Shown piece by piece: positions 1-9,112 of a stretch of 64,000 nucleotides of DNA. Within the stretch, counting starts at the first letter, position 1. Every line of letters begins with the position of its first letter. Source of the stretch: Paramoeba atlantica (taxonomy: Eukaryota > Discosea); assembly GCA_977017575.1 (NCBI GenBank), contig CDRNVI010000036.1:62001-126000 (forward strand), in the 5' to 3' direction. A program made the position numbers and the translations under genes. A model generated the notes under the pieces. The model searched no databases, had not been told where the DNA came from, and was given only the letters and a program-made list of their open reading frames with translations.

Positions 1-388
1 GCTTGTTAAGCAGCCTCTTGATAATTGCATCCTTGGCATTGATTTTTTCTCCAACGACTTGAATTGTTCGTCACTTGGATCTGAAATTAATTGTGGAACG
101 GGTGCTTCCTTTTCAGGGGACAAAGAGTCAAGGCTGATATCGTCATCTGCTCCGCGCGATACATCGGAGTTAAGACCCTTTATTTCCCGTACCGCTTCTA
201 AAAGCTTTGCGCCTAACCCAGGCGACAATGGCCCATTTCCTTGCGCTTCGGCACTATTTTTTCGGTGTTCTCTGTGGTAATCTGAGTATGCCTAAAAAGA
301 AATAAACTAAAAACAAGTCTCGCTGCTCTTTCAAGGTTGGTCCCATTTTTCGTGAACGGAGGCTTCGCGGCGCCAATTTCTGCGAAGC
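1..388 (-). CDS. Unknown protein, partial, two exons with a 23-nt intron
   Basis: I do not recognise the product. On the minus strand one open exon runs from 291 off the left edge (AYSDYHREHRKNS..., acidic and serine-rich). A second open stretch, about 388 to 315, reads ...KPPFTKNGTNLERAARL in the frame that joins it in phase. The 23 bases between them start GT and end TTTTTAG after a pyrimidine run, so I infer a very short cis-intron. The upstream limit is unclear: an in-frame TAA lies at about 389-391, so the exon must start by splicing or be cut by the repeat remnant next to it. Close to the left edge a second frame also looks protein-like (residues KDAIIKRLLNK), so the frame there is not certain. 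Confidence 0.45.
292..314 (-). other. Candidate 23-nt cis-spliceosomal intron
   Basis: Read on the minus strand, the segment begins GTTTTTAG and ends TTTCTTTTTAG. Removing it joins two open frames in phase 0. Its length is not a multiple of three, and without splicing the downstream frame reaches a stop after about 20 codons. The donor is not the usual GTAAGT. Confidence 0.45.
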
Positions 389-461
389 CTTGAAATTAAA
401 CACTAAATAGGGGGGGCAAGGTACTAAATAGTAAATAGGGGGGGACGGCACCTGTTATCTC
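389..461. mobile_element. Short transposon remnant with C7 runs
   Basis: Two TAAATAGGGGGGG-type motifs about 30 bases apart lie exactly where the neighbouring LRR homology stops. Similar 'GGTAC-TAAAT(A)' plus G-run modules occur in the repeats near 24600 and 37080. I infer a mobile-element end that truncated the LRR gene. Confidence 0.35.
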
Positions 462-1070
462 AAATCCGGTAATCTTTGAACCCTTCAGGTATGAAAGATC
501 GACAAAGCCAGTAAACTGATTTACAGAGATGTTCAAAGTTCGCGTGGTGGGCGGCAGGTCATGAAGGTGAAGCTCACCTGTAAACATGTTGTTTTGGAGC
601 CACATGCTTTCAAGTCCAGGAGGAAGCGATGCAAAACTTACGCACCCGCTCAATTGGTTGTCGCTCAAGTCGATGTATGTCACAGAACGTGGTATTGAAC
701 TCCAATGCAATGTACTACACAGTCCCCGACTTTCCCAAGCAATGTGGAAGACTTCGCCCTTGTCATTATACGTCACGCCATCCCACTCACATGCCGCTGT
801 AGCGCTATTCCATGAGTCGTGCACATTTACAACATTACTAATAAACTTTGCGAGTTCACATTCCGGAGGGAGAAACATGCCCCTGACATCACCTGCACGT
901 GTTGTGCTGCTCTTCGGAGCATCTGTGGCTTTGCAAATGGAGTGTGCCAGAAAGCCGCGAATCACATAAAAACAATGCAAAGACGTTGGTTTCGAAAAAG
1001 AGAATTCTTTAAACGCGAAGAAACGTAACGCTAACCAAGCACAGTAAGAAGACAACAGAATCCTACCCAA
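396..1070 (-). pseudogene. Leucine-rich-repeat protein, C-terminus disrupted
   Basis: The reading frame carries a conserved N-terminal cap (CEWDGVTYNDKGEVFHIAW) and then LRRs of the form LP..L..L.L..N.F.G. It is the same family as the genes at 2719, 19248 and 33031. After SYLKGSKITGFEIT (about 461) homology ends in the C-rich repeat remnant, so the C-terminal part is replaced. The frame has no ATG before residue 65 (position 878). The first ~60 codons include a hydrophobic stretch that could be a signal peptide, so the true start is either at 878, reached by splicing, or lost. It lies 88 bases downstream of the pseudouridine synthase. Probably a secreted or surface recognition protein; the ligand is unknown. 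Confidence 0.6.
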
Positions 1071-1157
1071 GTGGCTGCTTTTTTACGCTTCCAAATCCAA
1101 TTGTCAATTTCGATAAGTATTCCTTTGATAACATTTTGTGGCCGTCAAGAAGAAAGA

Positions 1158-2441
1158 CTACCCCGTCGATATAAATTTAAGGCAAGGGTTTTGCAGCTTC
1201 CAGTACGATTCACAAGGAACCTCAAAGCACATGCGCTGTAACGTTTTCGGATGCAAAAAAGAAAGTTTGGAAGCGTGGAGGAGTTGGTGAGGAATCTCGC
1301 CGTAACAAAGGGGTCTAGGTGAGCCTCCAGTATTTCTTTCATTGGAATGGGACGAATAAAATATTGGTGGCTCCTCCCCTCGTGCAAACTGCCAAAATGT
1401 TTCTTCACTCTGCCCATAAAGTTTATCACCAAGGATGGGAAGGCCGAGAGCTTCCATGTGCACCCGAATTTGGTGAGTTCTACCTGTTTGTGTTGATATT
1501 CTCACTAGAGAAAGCTTTTGCATCGTATCCGTACGAATAATTTGTATCGAAGTGTGAGATTCTTTTGCTTTTGCGTTGTGTGGATAAATACGCCCGTTTG
1601 CTTTAGAATGCATGTATTTATGTGCCGCACAAAATTCTGTACTGCAACACACCATTCGAATTTTGCGAAGCGCTGGAAGATGAGACATGTAATCCTTTCC
1701 GAGTACTTCACATGCCTTGGCAATGCCATGTGAAATACGGTAACTAGGGCATTTGCTTTCGTCGGACAAACGGAACGCATCCGCTTGCACACATTTGCAT
1801 TCGGAGCTCAACGTGTCGGATGGTGGCAGACCGACCAAAACCGCCTGATACTCTTTTTGCATATGATTTATCTGTTTCGATAAGGAACGGGCCGATTCCG
1901 CATTGAGAGCCAGGACTAGGATGCCGGACGTTTCCTTATCGAGTCGATGTACCACAAACGGCCTCCGAGGTGTCATGCCTGTTGTATGCAAGACACCGCA
2001 TAGGGTGTTGTGATAATAGCGGCCGGATTCATCTACAGGAAGATTGGGTGGCTTTAGCACAACTATAACATCGGCGTCCTGATGCAGTACCTGAAAATTG
2101 ATATCTACTTTCGGCTCCGCAGTGGCATCGGATCTTATTTGAATGATATCCCCTGGACGGAGTTCGAAAGTAGAGGGCGATTCGTTCACCGGAGATCCGT
2201 TTACGCAAATAAAAATTGGTTGCCTCCCATCAGACGTTGAGTCGCTTCCTACTGGCATAATGCTGTACGGAATATTAGGAATAGGGACTTCAGAAGAACG
2301 ATATCGTAATTCGGGTAGTGCTAACTCTCTGATCTGCAATGTGATTCGAGCCTCCCATTTCTCTCTAGTCCAGTATGAGAACCGTGAGCTCAAGAAATCG
2401 AGAAGCGTTATTTGTTCATGACAAGTGCAACGACGATCCAT
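1158..2441 (-). CDS. RluA/Rib2-family RNA pseudouridine synthase
   Basis: This 427-residue protein isomerises uridine to pseudouridine in RNA. An N-terminal S4-like segment (LLDFLSSRFSYW) is followed by a region ending in ELRPGDIIQIR. The catalytic loop HRLDKETSG is at about 165-173, with the aspartate nucleophile present, and the GRTHQIR motif is at about 320-326. The ~140 residues between these motifs contain an insert that bacterial RluA lacks. The first ATG of the frame is at 2441; the codons upstream have no ATG. The target RNA (rRNA, tRNA or mitochondrial) cannot be told from the sequence. The gene has the same orientation as its neighbours, with LRR genes on both sides. Family assignment is firm, subfamily is not. 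Confidence 0.85.
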   Translation of the reverse strand: MDRRCTCHEQITLLDFLSSRFSYWTREKWEARITLQIRELALPELRYRSSEVPIPNIPYSIMPVGSDSTSDGRQPIFICVNGSPVNESPSTFELRPGDIIQIRSDATAEPKVDINFQVLHQDADVIVVLKPPNLPVDESGRYYHNTLCGVLHTTGMTPRRPFVVHRLDKETSGILVLALNAESARSLSKQINHMQKEYQAVLVGLPPSDTLSSECKCVQADAFRLSDESKCPSYRISHGIAKACEVLGKDYMSHLPALRKIRMVCCSTEFCAAHKYMHSKANGRIYPHNAKAKESHTSIQIIRTDTMQKLSLVRISTQTGRTHQIRVHMEALGLPILGDKLYGQSEETFWQFARGEEPPIFYSSHSNERNTGGSPRPLCYGEIPHQLLHASKLSFLHPKTLQRMCFEVPCESYWKLQNPCLKFISTG

Positions 2442-2718
2442 CTTGATGAGCGTTGGTTTTCGAAATGACACTTCTTATTTCAGTATTGCTCAATCATTGC
2501 AGAACTTCAAATAAGAAATCGAAGACAAGCACTTTCTGTATATCATTGTACTGCATAAAAGCTACTCACACAAGTCAAAAGAATATCCTCCAATATACAA
2601 CTCCAATGTAATTTTGTCGCTAAGGACTCGAAGATTCTTCTTCGATACGAACAAATAATTCAACCCAAGCTGTCACCATCAAAAACACTACTCATGGGTT
2701 GAATACAATAAGCCATAT

Positions 2719-3390
2719 TCAAGCACTTGCATTTGATTGAGGGACCCACACAACACATTGTGGCGTATCACGCCCTTCTAAATTCGTAATCCAGTTTTCA
2801 CGCAGATCTATAATTTGTAGACTGTCGGGTATTTTCGAAGGAAGCACCACTTTCGTAAAAGCATTGTACGACACGTCAAGTTTTTCCAATCCCTGGGAAA
2901 GATCAGAAATATCTACTATCCCAGATAACCTATTGAGAGACAGATCGATTTTTCGAATGGAAGCAGGAAGCGCGGTAAATTGCACTGTTCCATGATACTT
3001 ATTTTCCGCTACCCAAAACGTACGAATCTTTTGAGGGAGTTCTTGAAGTGCGATATTCCCAGAAAGTTCATTCTGGCACAAGTTCAGTAAAGTCACGCCT
3101 CTGGGCAGGTATTGCCACGTCATATTTCCTCGAAGCTTAAATCGTTTCCATCGTATGATACTCACGTGCTGGTGCTGATCGCATAAAACTCCTCGCCATG
3201 TGTTCGCTGGGGTGTCGGGCTGCCACGTTCCGTGGGGATTTTCAATGAATTGTGTAAGTAGCGTCAACGAAGCTTCTTCAGATAGAAGAGCTGCAGAGGC
3301 TTTGCCTGTGCGCGAACGCACGCTTCTGCTATCCGCTAAATTCAGTTGAAGAATCACAAAGTAGCCTAGAACACTACCCAGTAACATCAT
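2719..3390 (-). CDS. Secreted leucine-rich-repeat protein
   Basis: A 223-residue protein that begins with a hydrophobic signal-like segment (MMLLGSVLGYFVILQLNLA). The N-terminal cap holds WRGVLCDQHQHVSIIRWK, and about five LRRs follow with spacing L..L.L..N.LSG. It ends shortly after the last repeat, without a membrane anchor that I can see. It is homologous to the proteins at 396, 19248 and 33031. The start is supported by two adjacent ATGs and the signal peptide. Role by family: extracellular or surface recognition; no partner can be named. Confidence 0.7.
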   Translation of the reverse strand: MMLLGSVLGYFVILQLNLADSRSVRSRTGKASAALLSEEASLTLLTQFIENPHGTWQPDTPANTWRGVLCDQHQHVSIIRWKRFKLRGNMTWQYLPRGVTLLNLCQNELSGNIALQELPQKIRTFWVAENKYHGTVQFTALPASIRKIDLSLNRLSGIVDISDLSQGLEKLDVSYNAFTKVVLPSKIPDSLQIIDLRENWITNLEGRDTPQCVVWVPQSNASA

Positions 3391-3724
3391 CTCAAGGAGA
3401 TTTTATGCAAGAAAAAGTGTAAGTACTGGACTAGAGTACTGGAACTTACAAGTAAAAACACGACAACGGGTGTGATGGTGAATTTGTGAGCCCACAAACC
3501 CTTTACAGTGTAAAGCTAGGAAAACAGAAAAGTTTCTTCTCTTAACATACCTTATGGGCTAAAACTACTATCTCAAGTATCACTTCAGATAAATCTGCAG
3601 CTAAAAATGAATATTCATACTCACTTTGAACATTCTTCCTTATTGGAACATTCAAAATCACATTGCTGCGCCCAACAATGTCCGGATCGAACTTCACTTC
3701 ACAGCTTATCAAGGGTGACACCAT
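3387..3724 (-). CDS. Small unknown protein, two exons with a 35-nt intron
   Basis: Exon 1 (3724-3551) reads from ATG for 58 codons, ending EIVVLAHK at an AAG|GTATGT donor. The next 35 bases end TTTTCCTAG. Exon 2 (3515-3387) continues in frame as LYTVKGLWAHKFTITPVVV and then a hydrophobic tail, about 100 residues in all. Unspliced, the frame stops two codons after the donor. I do not recognise the family; the hydrophobic C-terminal half suggests a membrane-associated protein. Exon 2 also contains ACTT|GTAAGT, so another splice may trim the C-terminus. As modelled, the stop overlaps the start of the LRR gene at 3390, which is a reason for doubt. Confidence 0.4.
3516..3550 (-). other. Candidate 35-nt cis-intron
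   Basis: The minus strand reads GTATGTTAAG at the 5' end and CTGTTTTCCTAG at the 3' end, a canonical donor and a pyrimidine-rich acceptor. It joins two open frames in phase 0. Confidence 0.5.
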
Positions 3725-3807
3725 CTGAGGCTCATTCTACACCTAGGTCGTACCTAACGCACGCTTTTCCCACGCACTCTCCCTCCTCACCCCCCTCCTC
3801 CCCGCCC

Positions 3808-5634
3808 TCACCCCTCCTGCCGGAACGAGTGCTTACACCCCAGACACGTCAGAAACACCGTCGCGGGCTCATCCCCCGACCGCAGCTGTTGTTCGTAAAA
3901 CGAACACTCCCCGTGGCCGCACACCTCACACGGGAACAGGTCCGTGACCTGCCCCGCGGTCACCCGGGACACGCTCCCCGCGGAGGACTGCCCCAGCAGC
4001 GCGGCGTACGCGGCGCGCTGCTCCGGGCTCTCCAGCTCCTCCTTCGTCATGCGAACGAACCGGTCCGGGGGGAGGGCCCCGGAGGCGAGCCCGCCGCGGA
4101 GGGAGGGGTTGGCGCGCAGGGCGTGGAGCAGGTTGTGGAAGACGGGGTGGGGGTGGGCGGGGTGGGCGCCCCAGAGCGCGGCCTCCACGGCGTGCGCGAC
4201 CGCGGGCGGGAGGTGCTGGGTGAAGGAGGAGGCCATGGCCTCGTGGAAGGTCTTGGCAGGGGGGGAGGGGGTGGGGGTCTCGTCGTGGGGGTGGGGGTCA
4301 GGGTCATCATGGTGGTCGTTGTCGGCGTTACGTAGGGAGGAACGGATTTCCGGGGGTAGACAGCCTACCCAGTGAAGGAGGAGAGCACGGGCTAAGGCCC
4401 GGAGGGGGGAGCAGTGGGGGTGGTGTAGAATGTGGGTTATGGTGACCCCGATGCGGGATTGTCTTAAATTTTCAAGGTTGAACTCGAGGGAGGTAAGTTC
4501 GAGGAGTTCGTGGCGTAGTTTGGGAATGGAAAGAGGCTCTGTGTGGAGAATATCTAAAATACGTTGTTGAATAACGTGGATGGTGGCAGTGGGTGCAGCA
4601 GTCGAGGTGTGAATAATGGGCGTCCGGTGTGACGTTTTGTTGGAAAGAATGGGATGTGAACGTGTGTTATGTTCTTTGTGTGGAGGTTTCTCCTGGTCAT
4701 ATTCAATTGTAGATTTTCGTTTACTATGGTCCTGGATATTGTCCGCGGAAAGGGATACTGAAGAAAGATCTCCACCCTTTTCCACACTCCGTTTTTTATG
4801 TTTGTGTCGACTTGCTTTCCGAGAAGAATCAATCTCGTCAGTTATTCCGTCCTTGAGTTCCTTACTGCGATGTTTACTGCGTTTTCTTCGTCTTTTCTCT
4901 TTTCTTCGGTGTCTTTCTCTGTCACGGTGCTTCCTATCCCTGGAGTCTATGTTATCCCCAGTTAGAATCGTGGGATCTGGAGCCTCGACTTCAGCGGTGT
5001 ATACTGATTCCGCTTCAGAAGCAATGCCTGTAATATTGTGATCTGGTTCAATTAGAGTGTCCTTGTAAGGATTCCTTTGTACGGATGAGCCATCTTCGTT
5101 TTCCTGTAACTCGGAATCCATTACGGTGGAGATTGTTTTGTTCTCTACATATGAGGATTGACCAATCAAGTCAGTTTCATTGTCTGAGTCCTCCAGTGTG
5201 TACGCTCTTCTGGGTTTTTGGAGCGTTGCCTCCCCAGTAGAGATTCCGCTGACTTCAACGGAATTTCTATTTGTAGAAGTGCTTTGGTCTGTGGAATTTC
5301 CTGTGGAATTGAGCAGCGCATCTGCGTCCTCAGAAGTTCCCGTCTTTTGGTTTGTGTCTGAAAATTGTAACGCTTCAGCGATTGCTTTCTGCAAGTTGGA
5401 GTCCTCAATGCACATTCTTTCTTTGTCATTTGAGTCAAACGGAATGACATCCTGAGGAGGAACAGTACAGAACTCCTGTGTGCCAAAGCATGCCACTCCC
5501 ACCCAACCTTCCTCGGTTTGAATCGTATGGCCTTCTTCCAATTCTGATGCGTAGGCTTCAGGGTCTACGGTGAGTGCTGGCCACCAGGGGAAATTATCAA
5601 CCTTCATCCAAACTTTCTTCCCCAAAGCACTCAT
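3808..5634 (-). CDS. PWWP-TFIIS fusion, transcription elongation factor
   Basis: A 608-residue protein. A PWWP domain at the N-terminus (core NFPWWPAL, about residues 14-21) is followed by a long Ser/Lys/Arg-rich linker with nuclear-localisation-like basic runs. Next comes a TFIIS N-domain-like helical bundle (LRQSRIGVTITHILHH), a TFIIS central-domain segment (ANPSLRGGLASGALPPDRF...M..EEL.SPEQ) and a C-terminal zinc ribbon with four cysteines (CEVC...CLGC) and the catalytic RSGDEP hairpin at about 567-608. The usual aromatic Trp near the end is Phe. TFIIS stimulates RNA cleavage by backtracked RNA polymerase II; PWWP domains bind methylated histone and DNA. Trypanosomes have a PWWP-containing TFIIS. 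The first ATG is at 5634. The stop lies in GGGTGAGG, which resembles a splice donor. The 3' half is strongly GC-rich. Confidence 0.85.
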   Translation of the reverse strand: MSALGKKVWMKVDNFPWWPALTVDPEAYASELEEGHTIQTEEGWVGVACFGTQEFCTVPPQDVIPFDSNDKERMCIEDSNLQKAIAEALQFSDTNQKTGTSEDADALLNSTGNSTDQSTSTNRNSVEVSGISTGEATLQKPRRAYTLEDSDNETDLIGQSSYVENKTISTVMDSELQENEDGSSVQRNPYKDTLIEPDHNITGIASEAESVYTAEVEAPDPTILTGDNIDSRDRKHRDRERHRRKEKRRRKRSKHRSKELKDGITDEIDSSRKASRHKHKKRSVEKGGDLSSVSLSADNIQDHSKRKSTIEYDQEKPPHKEHNTRSHPILSNKTSHRTPIIHTSTAAPTATIHVIQQRILDILHTEPLSIPKLRHELLELTSLEFNLENLRQSRIGVTITHILHHPHCSPLRALARALLLHWVGCLPPEIRSSLRNADNDHHDDPDPHPHDETPTPSPPAKTFHEAMASSFTQHLPPAVAHAVEAALWGAHPAHPHPVFHNLLHALRANPSLRGGLASGALPPDRFVRMTKEELESPEQRAAYAALLGQSSAGSVSRVTAGQVTDLFPCEVCGHGECSFYEQQLRSGDEPATVFLTCLGCKHSFRQEG

Positions 5635-6093
5635 TAACAATACGCAATAATGGGGACAACCAGGAAAGTAACACCTAAGTAACACCTGTCTATTGATACT
5701 TCCCGAGTCTACTGTATAAAACTACTGCTTCCGATAGATAATAGATCGAATACTTTGTTTTTCGAGTACCCGTTTTGACTATAAAATATAAATTATTCGT
5801 AAGAAAGCAAATAGGGTAATATGGAGTCAAAAATTTGGCCCAAGTTTAATTTTTTTTCAATTATTGTTCAAGTGCTTCAAAACGGTTCGAAGTGCCACCG
5901 AAATTTCCAGAACTTGGCGTTTCTCTTCAGGAGTTCTAACTTGGTGTGGACGAGGCCGAAACCATCGGTAAATTGTCCTATTTACATGGCTTTTGTGGAT
6001 CCATGGGGCCGTACCCACGTAACAGCTGTAATAATCACTGCACTCAAATCTTATTGCCGCTTATTTAGAAAATCTTATCAAAAACGTTTGGAA
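5635..6093. other. Intergenic DNA, no gene seen
   Basis: An AT-rich stretch upstream of PWWP-TFIIS. No open frame, repeat or RNA gene could be supported. It should contain the 5' end signals of that gene. Confidence 0.4.
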
Positions 6094-6095
6094 TA

Positions 6096-6641
6096 CAGGG
6101 GGGTGCAACTAAATCTGGGGGGGGTCTAAAATTTGTAAAACATGGCCATTTTTAGAAAATAATAGCGCATTCGGAAGCTCTCTCGAATCCCTTTGGTGGA
6201 AAATACGTCGTTTCCTTCCGTTTTGAGCCTTACTTATTTTACAGGGAAAATACGAAAAAAGAACTTGAAAGGGGCATTTTTTGCATTATTTTTGTATTTT
6301 TAGCATGTTGTTTTACATTTTTCCAGTATCCGTCAATGAAAGATGAGTGCATTCACCAAGAAGGTTCTTAAAAGGCTCTTTGCCATTCATTAGGCAGATC
6401 AAAACCAATGGTAGAGTGCTTCGTCTGAAAAGTTACGCCAAAATGGGGTCTTGTTCTGAGGTAAGCTTTCCAAAAAAGCTTGCCATTGACTTTTTCGACC
6501 TTATCCCCGTTATGCAAGGTGTGGAAAACGACGCACTTTCCACCAGAGGGATTCGCGAGAGCCCTTGAATGCGCTATTATTTTCTAAAAGTGGCTAACAT
6601 TTACAAATTTTAGACCCCCCCAGATTGAGCTTCACCCCCTG
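6096..6641. mobile_element. Tc1/mariner-like MITE with long TIRs
   Basis: A 546-bp element flanked by TA on both sides. The left end CAGGGGGGTGCAACTAAATC and the right end read inward (CAGGGGGTGAAGCTCAATC) match, and similarity continues for about 115 bp of each arm, including the shared block TCTAAAATTTGTAAA. No transposase is encoded. TA target duplications suggest mobilisation by a Tc1/mariner-type transposase. A relative of this end occurs at 37404, and a fragment lies near 13450. Confidence 0.8.
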
Positions 6642-6879
6642 TATGTGTTAATTCATCAGTGATGTTGGTTTTACAATCAATGCACTGTATTCTGTAATAC
6701 CCGATGGAAGCTAATCTCCGCTGGGGCCTCAGTTCCCACTCGAACCTTAAGTTCCCCATTTGAAAAGAATACGTACAAACTGTGCGCCACGTTATCACAG
6801 GCTCTGCAGTAGGGGCGGTATACCTTCCGTCATAACCTCATCCTGCACACCCTTGCAGACAGTGCACACCTGAGCACGA

Positions 6880-7286
6880 CAATCCCCCGAAACCGCAGTG
6901 TCACTTTGACCTCCCTCACTATCAGAATTCGCCAACCTGGCTGAGCGGGCAAGAAACGTCCCTCCGACCTGATGGATGGATCAAACTTAAGAACGGTTCT
7001 GAGCTCATACTTGAACTGTCATCTCCGTGGGAGGAAAACTTCATCTCCTCACACGAACAGAAGATGCAGAAGCATGGACATACAAAGGAAAATGTCGAAT
7101 CCAGCCACATTTCTCCTGGGCTTTGAAGTAGGCGCCAGGGGAAAGCTCAACAGCTCAACTCGAGCACTGAACTACCTGTTTGGTGGAAACAAGGCCACCG
7201 CCTCGCGACGTCGGCAGCATATGGTAAGAAGAGCCCTTAGTGGGAGTTTTAAATTTTTTGATATTCGCAACAGTGAGCAGTGAAGT
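6880..7286 (+). mobile_element. LINE relic: C-terminal end of a reverse transcriptase ORF
   Basis: Two frames carry, in order, RPDGWIKLKNGSELILELSS with PWEENF, and then FEVGARGKLNSSTRALNYLF. This is the conserved pattern at the C-terminus of many non-LTR retrotransposon ORF2 proteins (RPD...ELT.PWEEN...EVG.RG). A frameshift separates the two motifs and no polymerase domain precedes them, so it is a 5'-truncated dead copy. Confidence 0.6.
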
Positions 7287-7437
7287 AAGGGAGTGTGCTC
7301 TTGAATTTTTTTAAAAACCTAAGAGAAACTGGTTTTGTGCGAGGATTGCGTGCTAATCATGCATCTTCTGGGTAGCAATCTCTGCAGTTAAACTGCATGA
7401 ATATCATATCCAACAGAGGTTAATCAATCCGTAAACG

Positions 7438-7562
7438 TATCTACTCGTATTTGAGGTAGGAGCACGGGGAAAGCTCAATACATCGACCCGGGCGATTGAC
7501 TCTTTACTTGCGGAAGATAAAAAGTGCGCATCAGATTGCAGAGAAAAACTTGTAAACCACAT
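7438..7562 (+). mobile_element. Second LINE C-terminal relic
   Basis: FEVGARGKLNTSTRAIDSLL aligns by eye with the same segment of the relic ending at 7286. It is too short to be functional. The bases between the two relics and up to about 7865 show no gene. Confidence 0.45.
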
Positions 7563-7865
7563 ACACGTATAAGTAATAACCACATACCCGTAATAAGTAC
7601 AAAATTATTATCCGAGGCATCGTCGTGCTATCTTGATAAAATTTCTTTTGAGCGAAGTTCGGATCTCTGTGACCATGCAACGTACACGGATAAAGTTAAG
7701 CATTTTAGTACAAAGGTTTTACCGAGCTTATACGCGATGACAACCCTTCAGTAAATATGTATGGTTTTTAAATATCTATGAAAGTATGCGACCTCCCGTT
7801 TCATCAGAAATTCTTTTGCTGGCACGCCCCAAAGCTCTTCATTAAACTCACGCACTTAACGCTAG
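7563..7865. other. No gene seen
   Basis: About 300 bases between LINE and hAT relics. Short open frames only, with no recognisable motif. Confidence 0.3.
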
Positions 7866-8090
7866 ACTTGCGGACGAATTATGGAAAATATTGTGCTCTG
7901 ACATCGACAGGTATTCCTATGTTGGATTGGTCGTAGACACGGGTATTGACCGTGTAAAAGCTGAACACATAATTATTATAGTACTTTACGTCATACGTAG
8001 TGGTTCACTGAACCACCTGGTGGTTCAGTGGTTCATCGGGTTCATTGAACCCATTTTTGAACCCACTGAACCCATTTCGAAAGTGGACAA
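7866..8090 (+). mobile_element. hAT-like transposase relic and GGTTCA-repeat terminus
   Basis: The frame YSYVGLVVDTGIDRVKAEHI.IIVLYV aligns with YAFFGLAIDAGIDPVLREHV of the larger hAT-like transposase at 15401. It is followed directly by palindromic copies of GGTTCA/TGAACC between about 8001 and 8090, the same kind of sequence found at the ends of that element. A decayed second copy. Confidence 0.5.
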
Positions 8091-8337
8091 GTTTTCGAAA
8101 GTCTGATATATCTGTCTGTCTGACGTCCGCCATACAGACTTCAACAAAGTTTTCTTTGATCCAGTGGAGCCGGAGCAAAGTCCTCCGCTCTTCCTCTTCG
8201 AAGTTCGGCGGGGGGTCACAAGAGCGACATCCAGAGTTGTCTGACTTCATAAACGTCTCAACTGCGCGTGGTAAACAGTCGGTAGTTACCTGGTTAAGAG
8301 ACTGAGAAGGCGTGGGTAAATACAGCTTGCAACACTC

Positions 8338-8598
8338 ATGGAGACATTCACAACAGAAAAGCCCTTCCCCTTCCTCCTACGGTACTGTTCAAATCCAGTG
8401 CAGAAGATGAAGTCCCGCATACTGCGAGACGCTCGACATCATGTTACTCGGACGCTCGACAACGCTTTGACGGTGTACGTCACTTCTACTGGTTGGATGA
8501 ACCGTCAAGTATTTGAAGAGATCATGCACGATCAAGCTTCCATACTTGGAGGTTCGCAACCTGCGACAGCTCTTGTGGTGGACCCTTCTTTCTATTAA
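8338..8598 (+). pseudogene. Possible DDE transposase relic
   Basis: An 86-residue frame with VYVTSTGWMNRQVFEEIM followed by ALVVD. This resembles the GWM...F...D stretch of pogo/jerky-type DDE transposases. It is short and isolated; the assignment is tentative. Confidence 0.25.
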
Positions 8599-8631
8599 GA
8601 TCCTTCTTTTTATTAAAGCAGTTACTGCGGA

Positions 8632-9081
8632 ATGTCCGGACATGAGCACTCGGCAAATGCCTTAAAAAGATCGAAGGCCTCCGGTTCAATTGGGTTTGAT
8701 GCAATCTTGCAGAAATTGAATTGCGCCAGGTTGGGTCGGAGCAACTTGTTCATTCCTCCTCATGAGGAATCGGATGATCGAGTTGCTACCAAACTTCGCC
8801 AGAAAGTATTGGACTCGATGGCTGATTTGTGTCGGCTAAACTCACGCATTACAGTTGTTTGGACAATGAGTTATGACAAACCTTTGTTTCTATGGAGGGG
8901 CACTGTTGTGAAGCACAAACGGGGTGGCGGATGGTGGGTATGTTACGATCATACCCCCGGGATGCAATTTCCGTTTTCCCCCAAAGATCCGAGGGTGGGG
9001 AAATTGAACGAGAATTCGCTTTCCAAAAATTTGGTAATAAATATTGAGAAAAGCGGGGGAAATTATCCATGTACTTTTTAG
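8632..9081 (+). mobile_element. APE-type LINE relic, 5' domain
   Basis: This frame includes IPPHEESDDRVATKLRQKVL and ITVVW....LFLWRGTVV...WWVCY.....FPF. It aligns with the region just before the endonuclease domain of the LINE at 13937 (RPPVREGLAKLRQRAV, LRVVW, FYLWTGRV, LPFPP). That shared block suggests a conserved N-terminal domain of this LINE family. The copy ends before any endonuclease motif. Confidence 0.5.
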
Positions 9082-9112
9082 AAAAGATTTTACATTTTTC
9101 TGAATTCTTTAC

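Noticed and set aside
5635-5685. Extension of PWWP-TFIIS to 5685
   Set aside because: The upstream codon is GTG, and the added residues do not belong to the PWWP fold; the ATG at 5634 is used.
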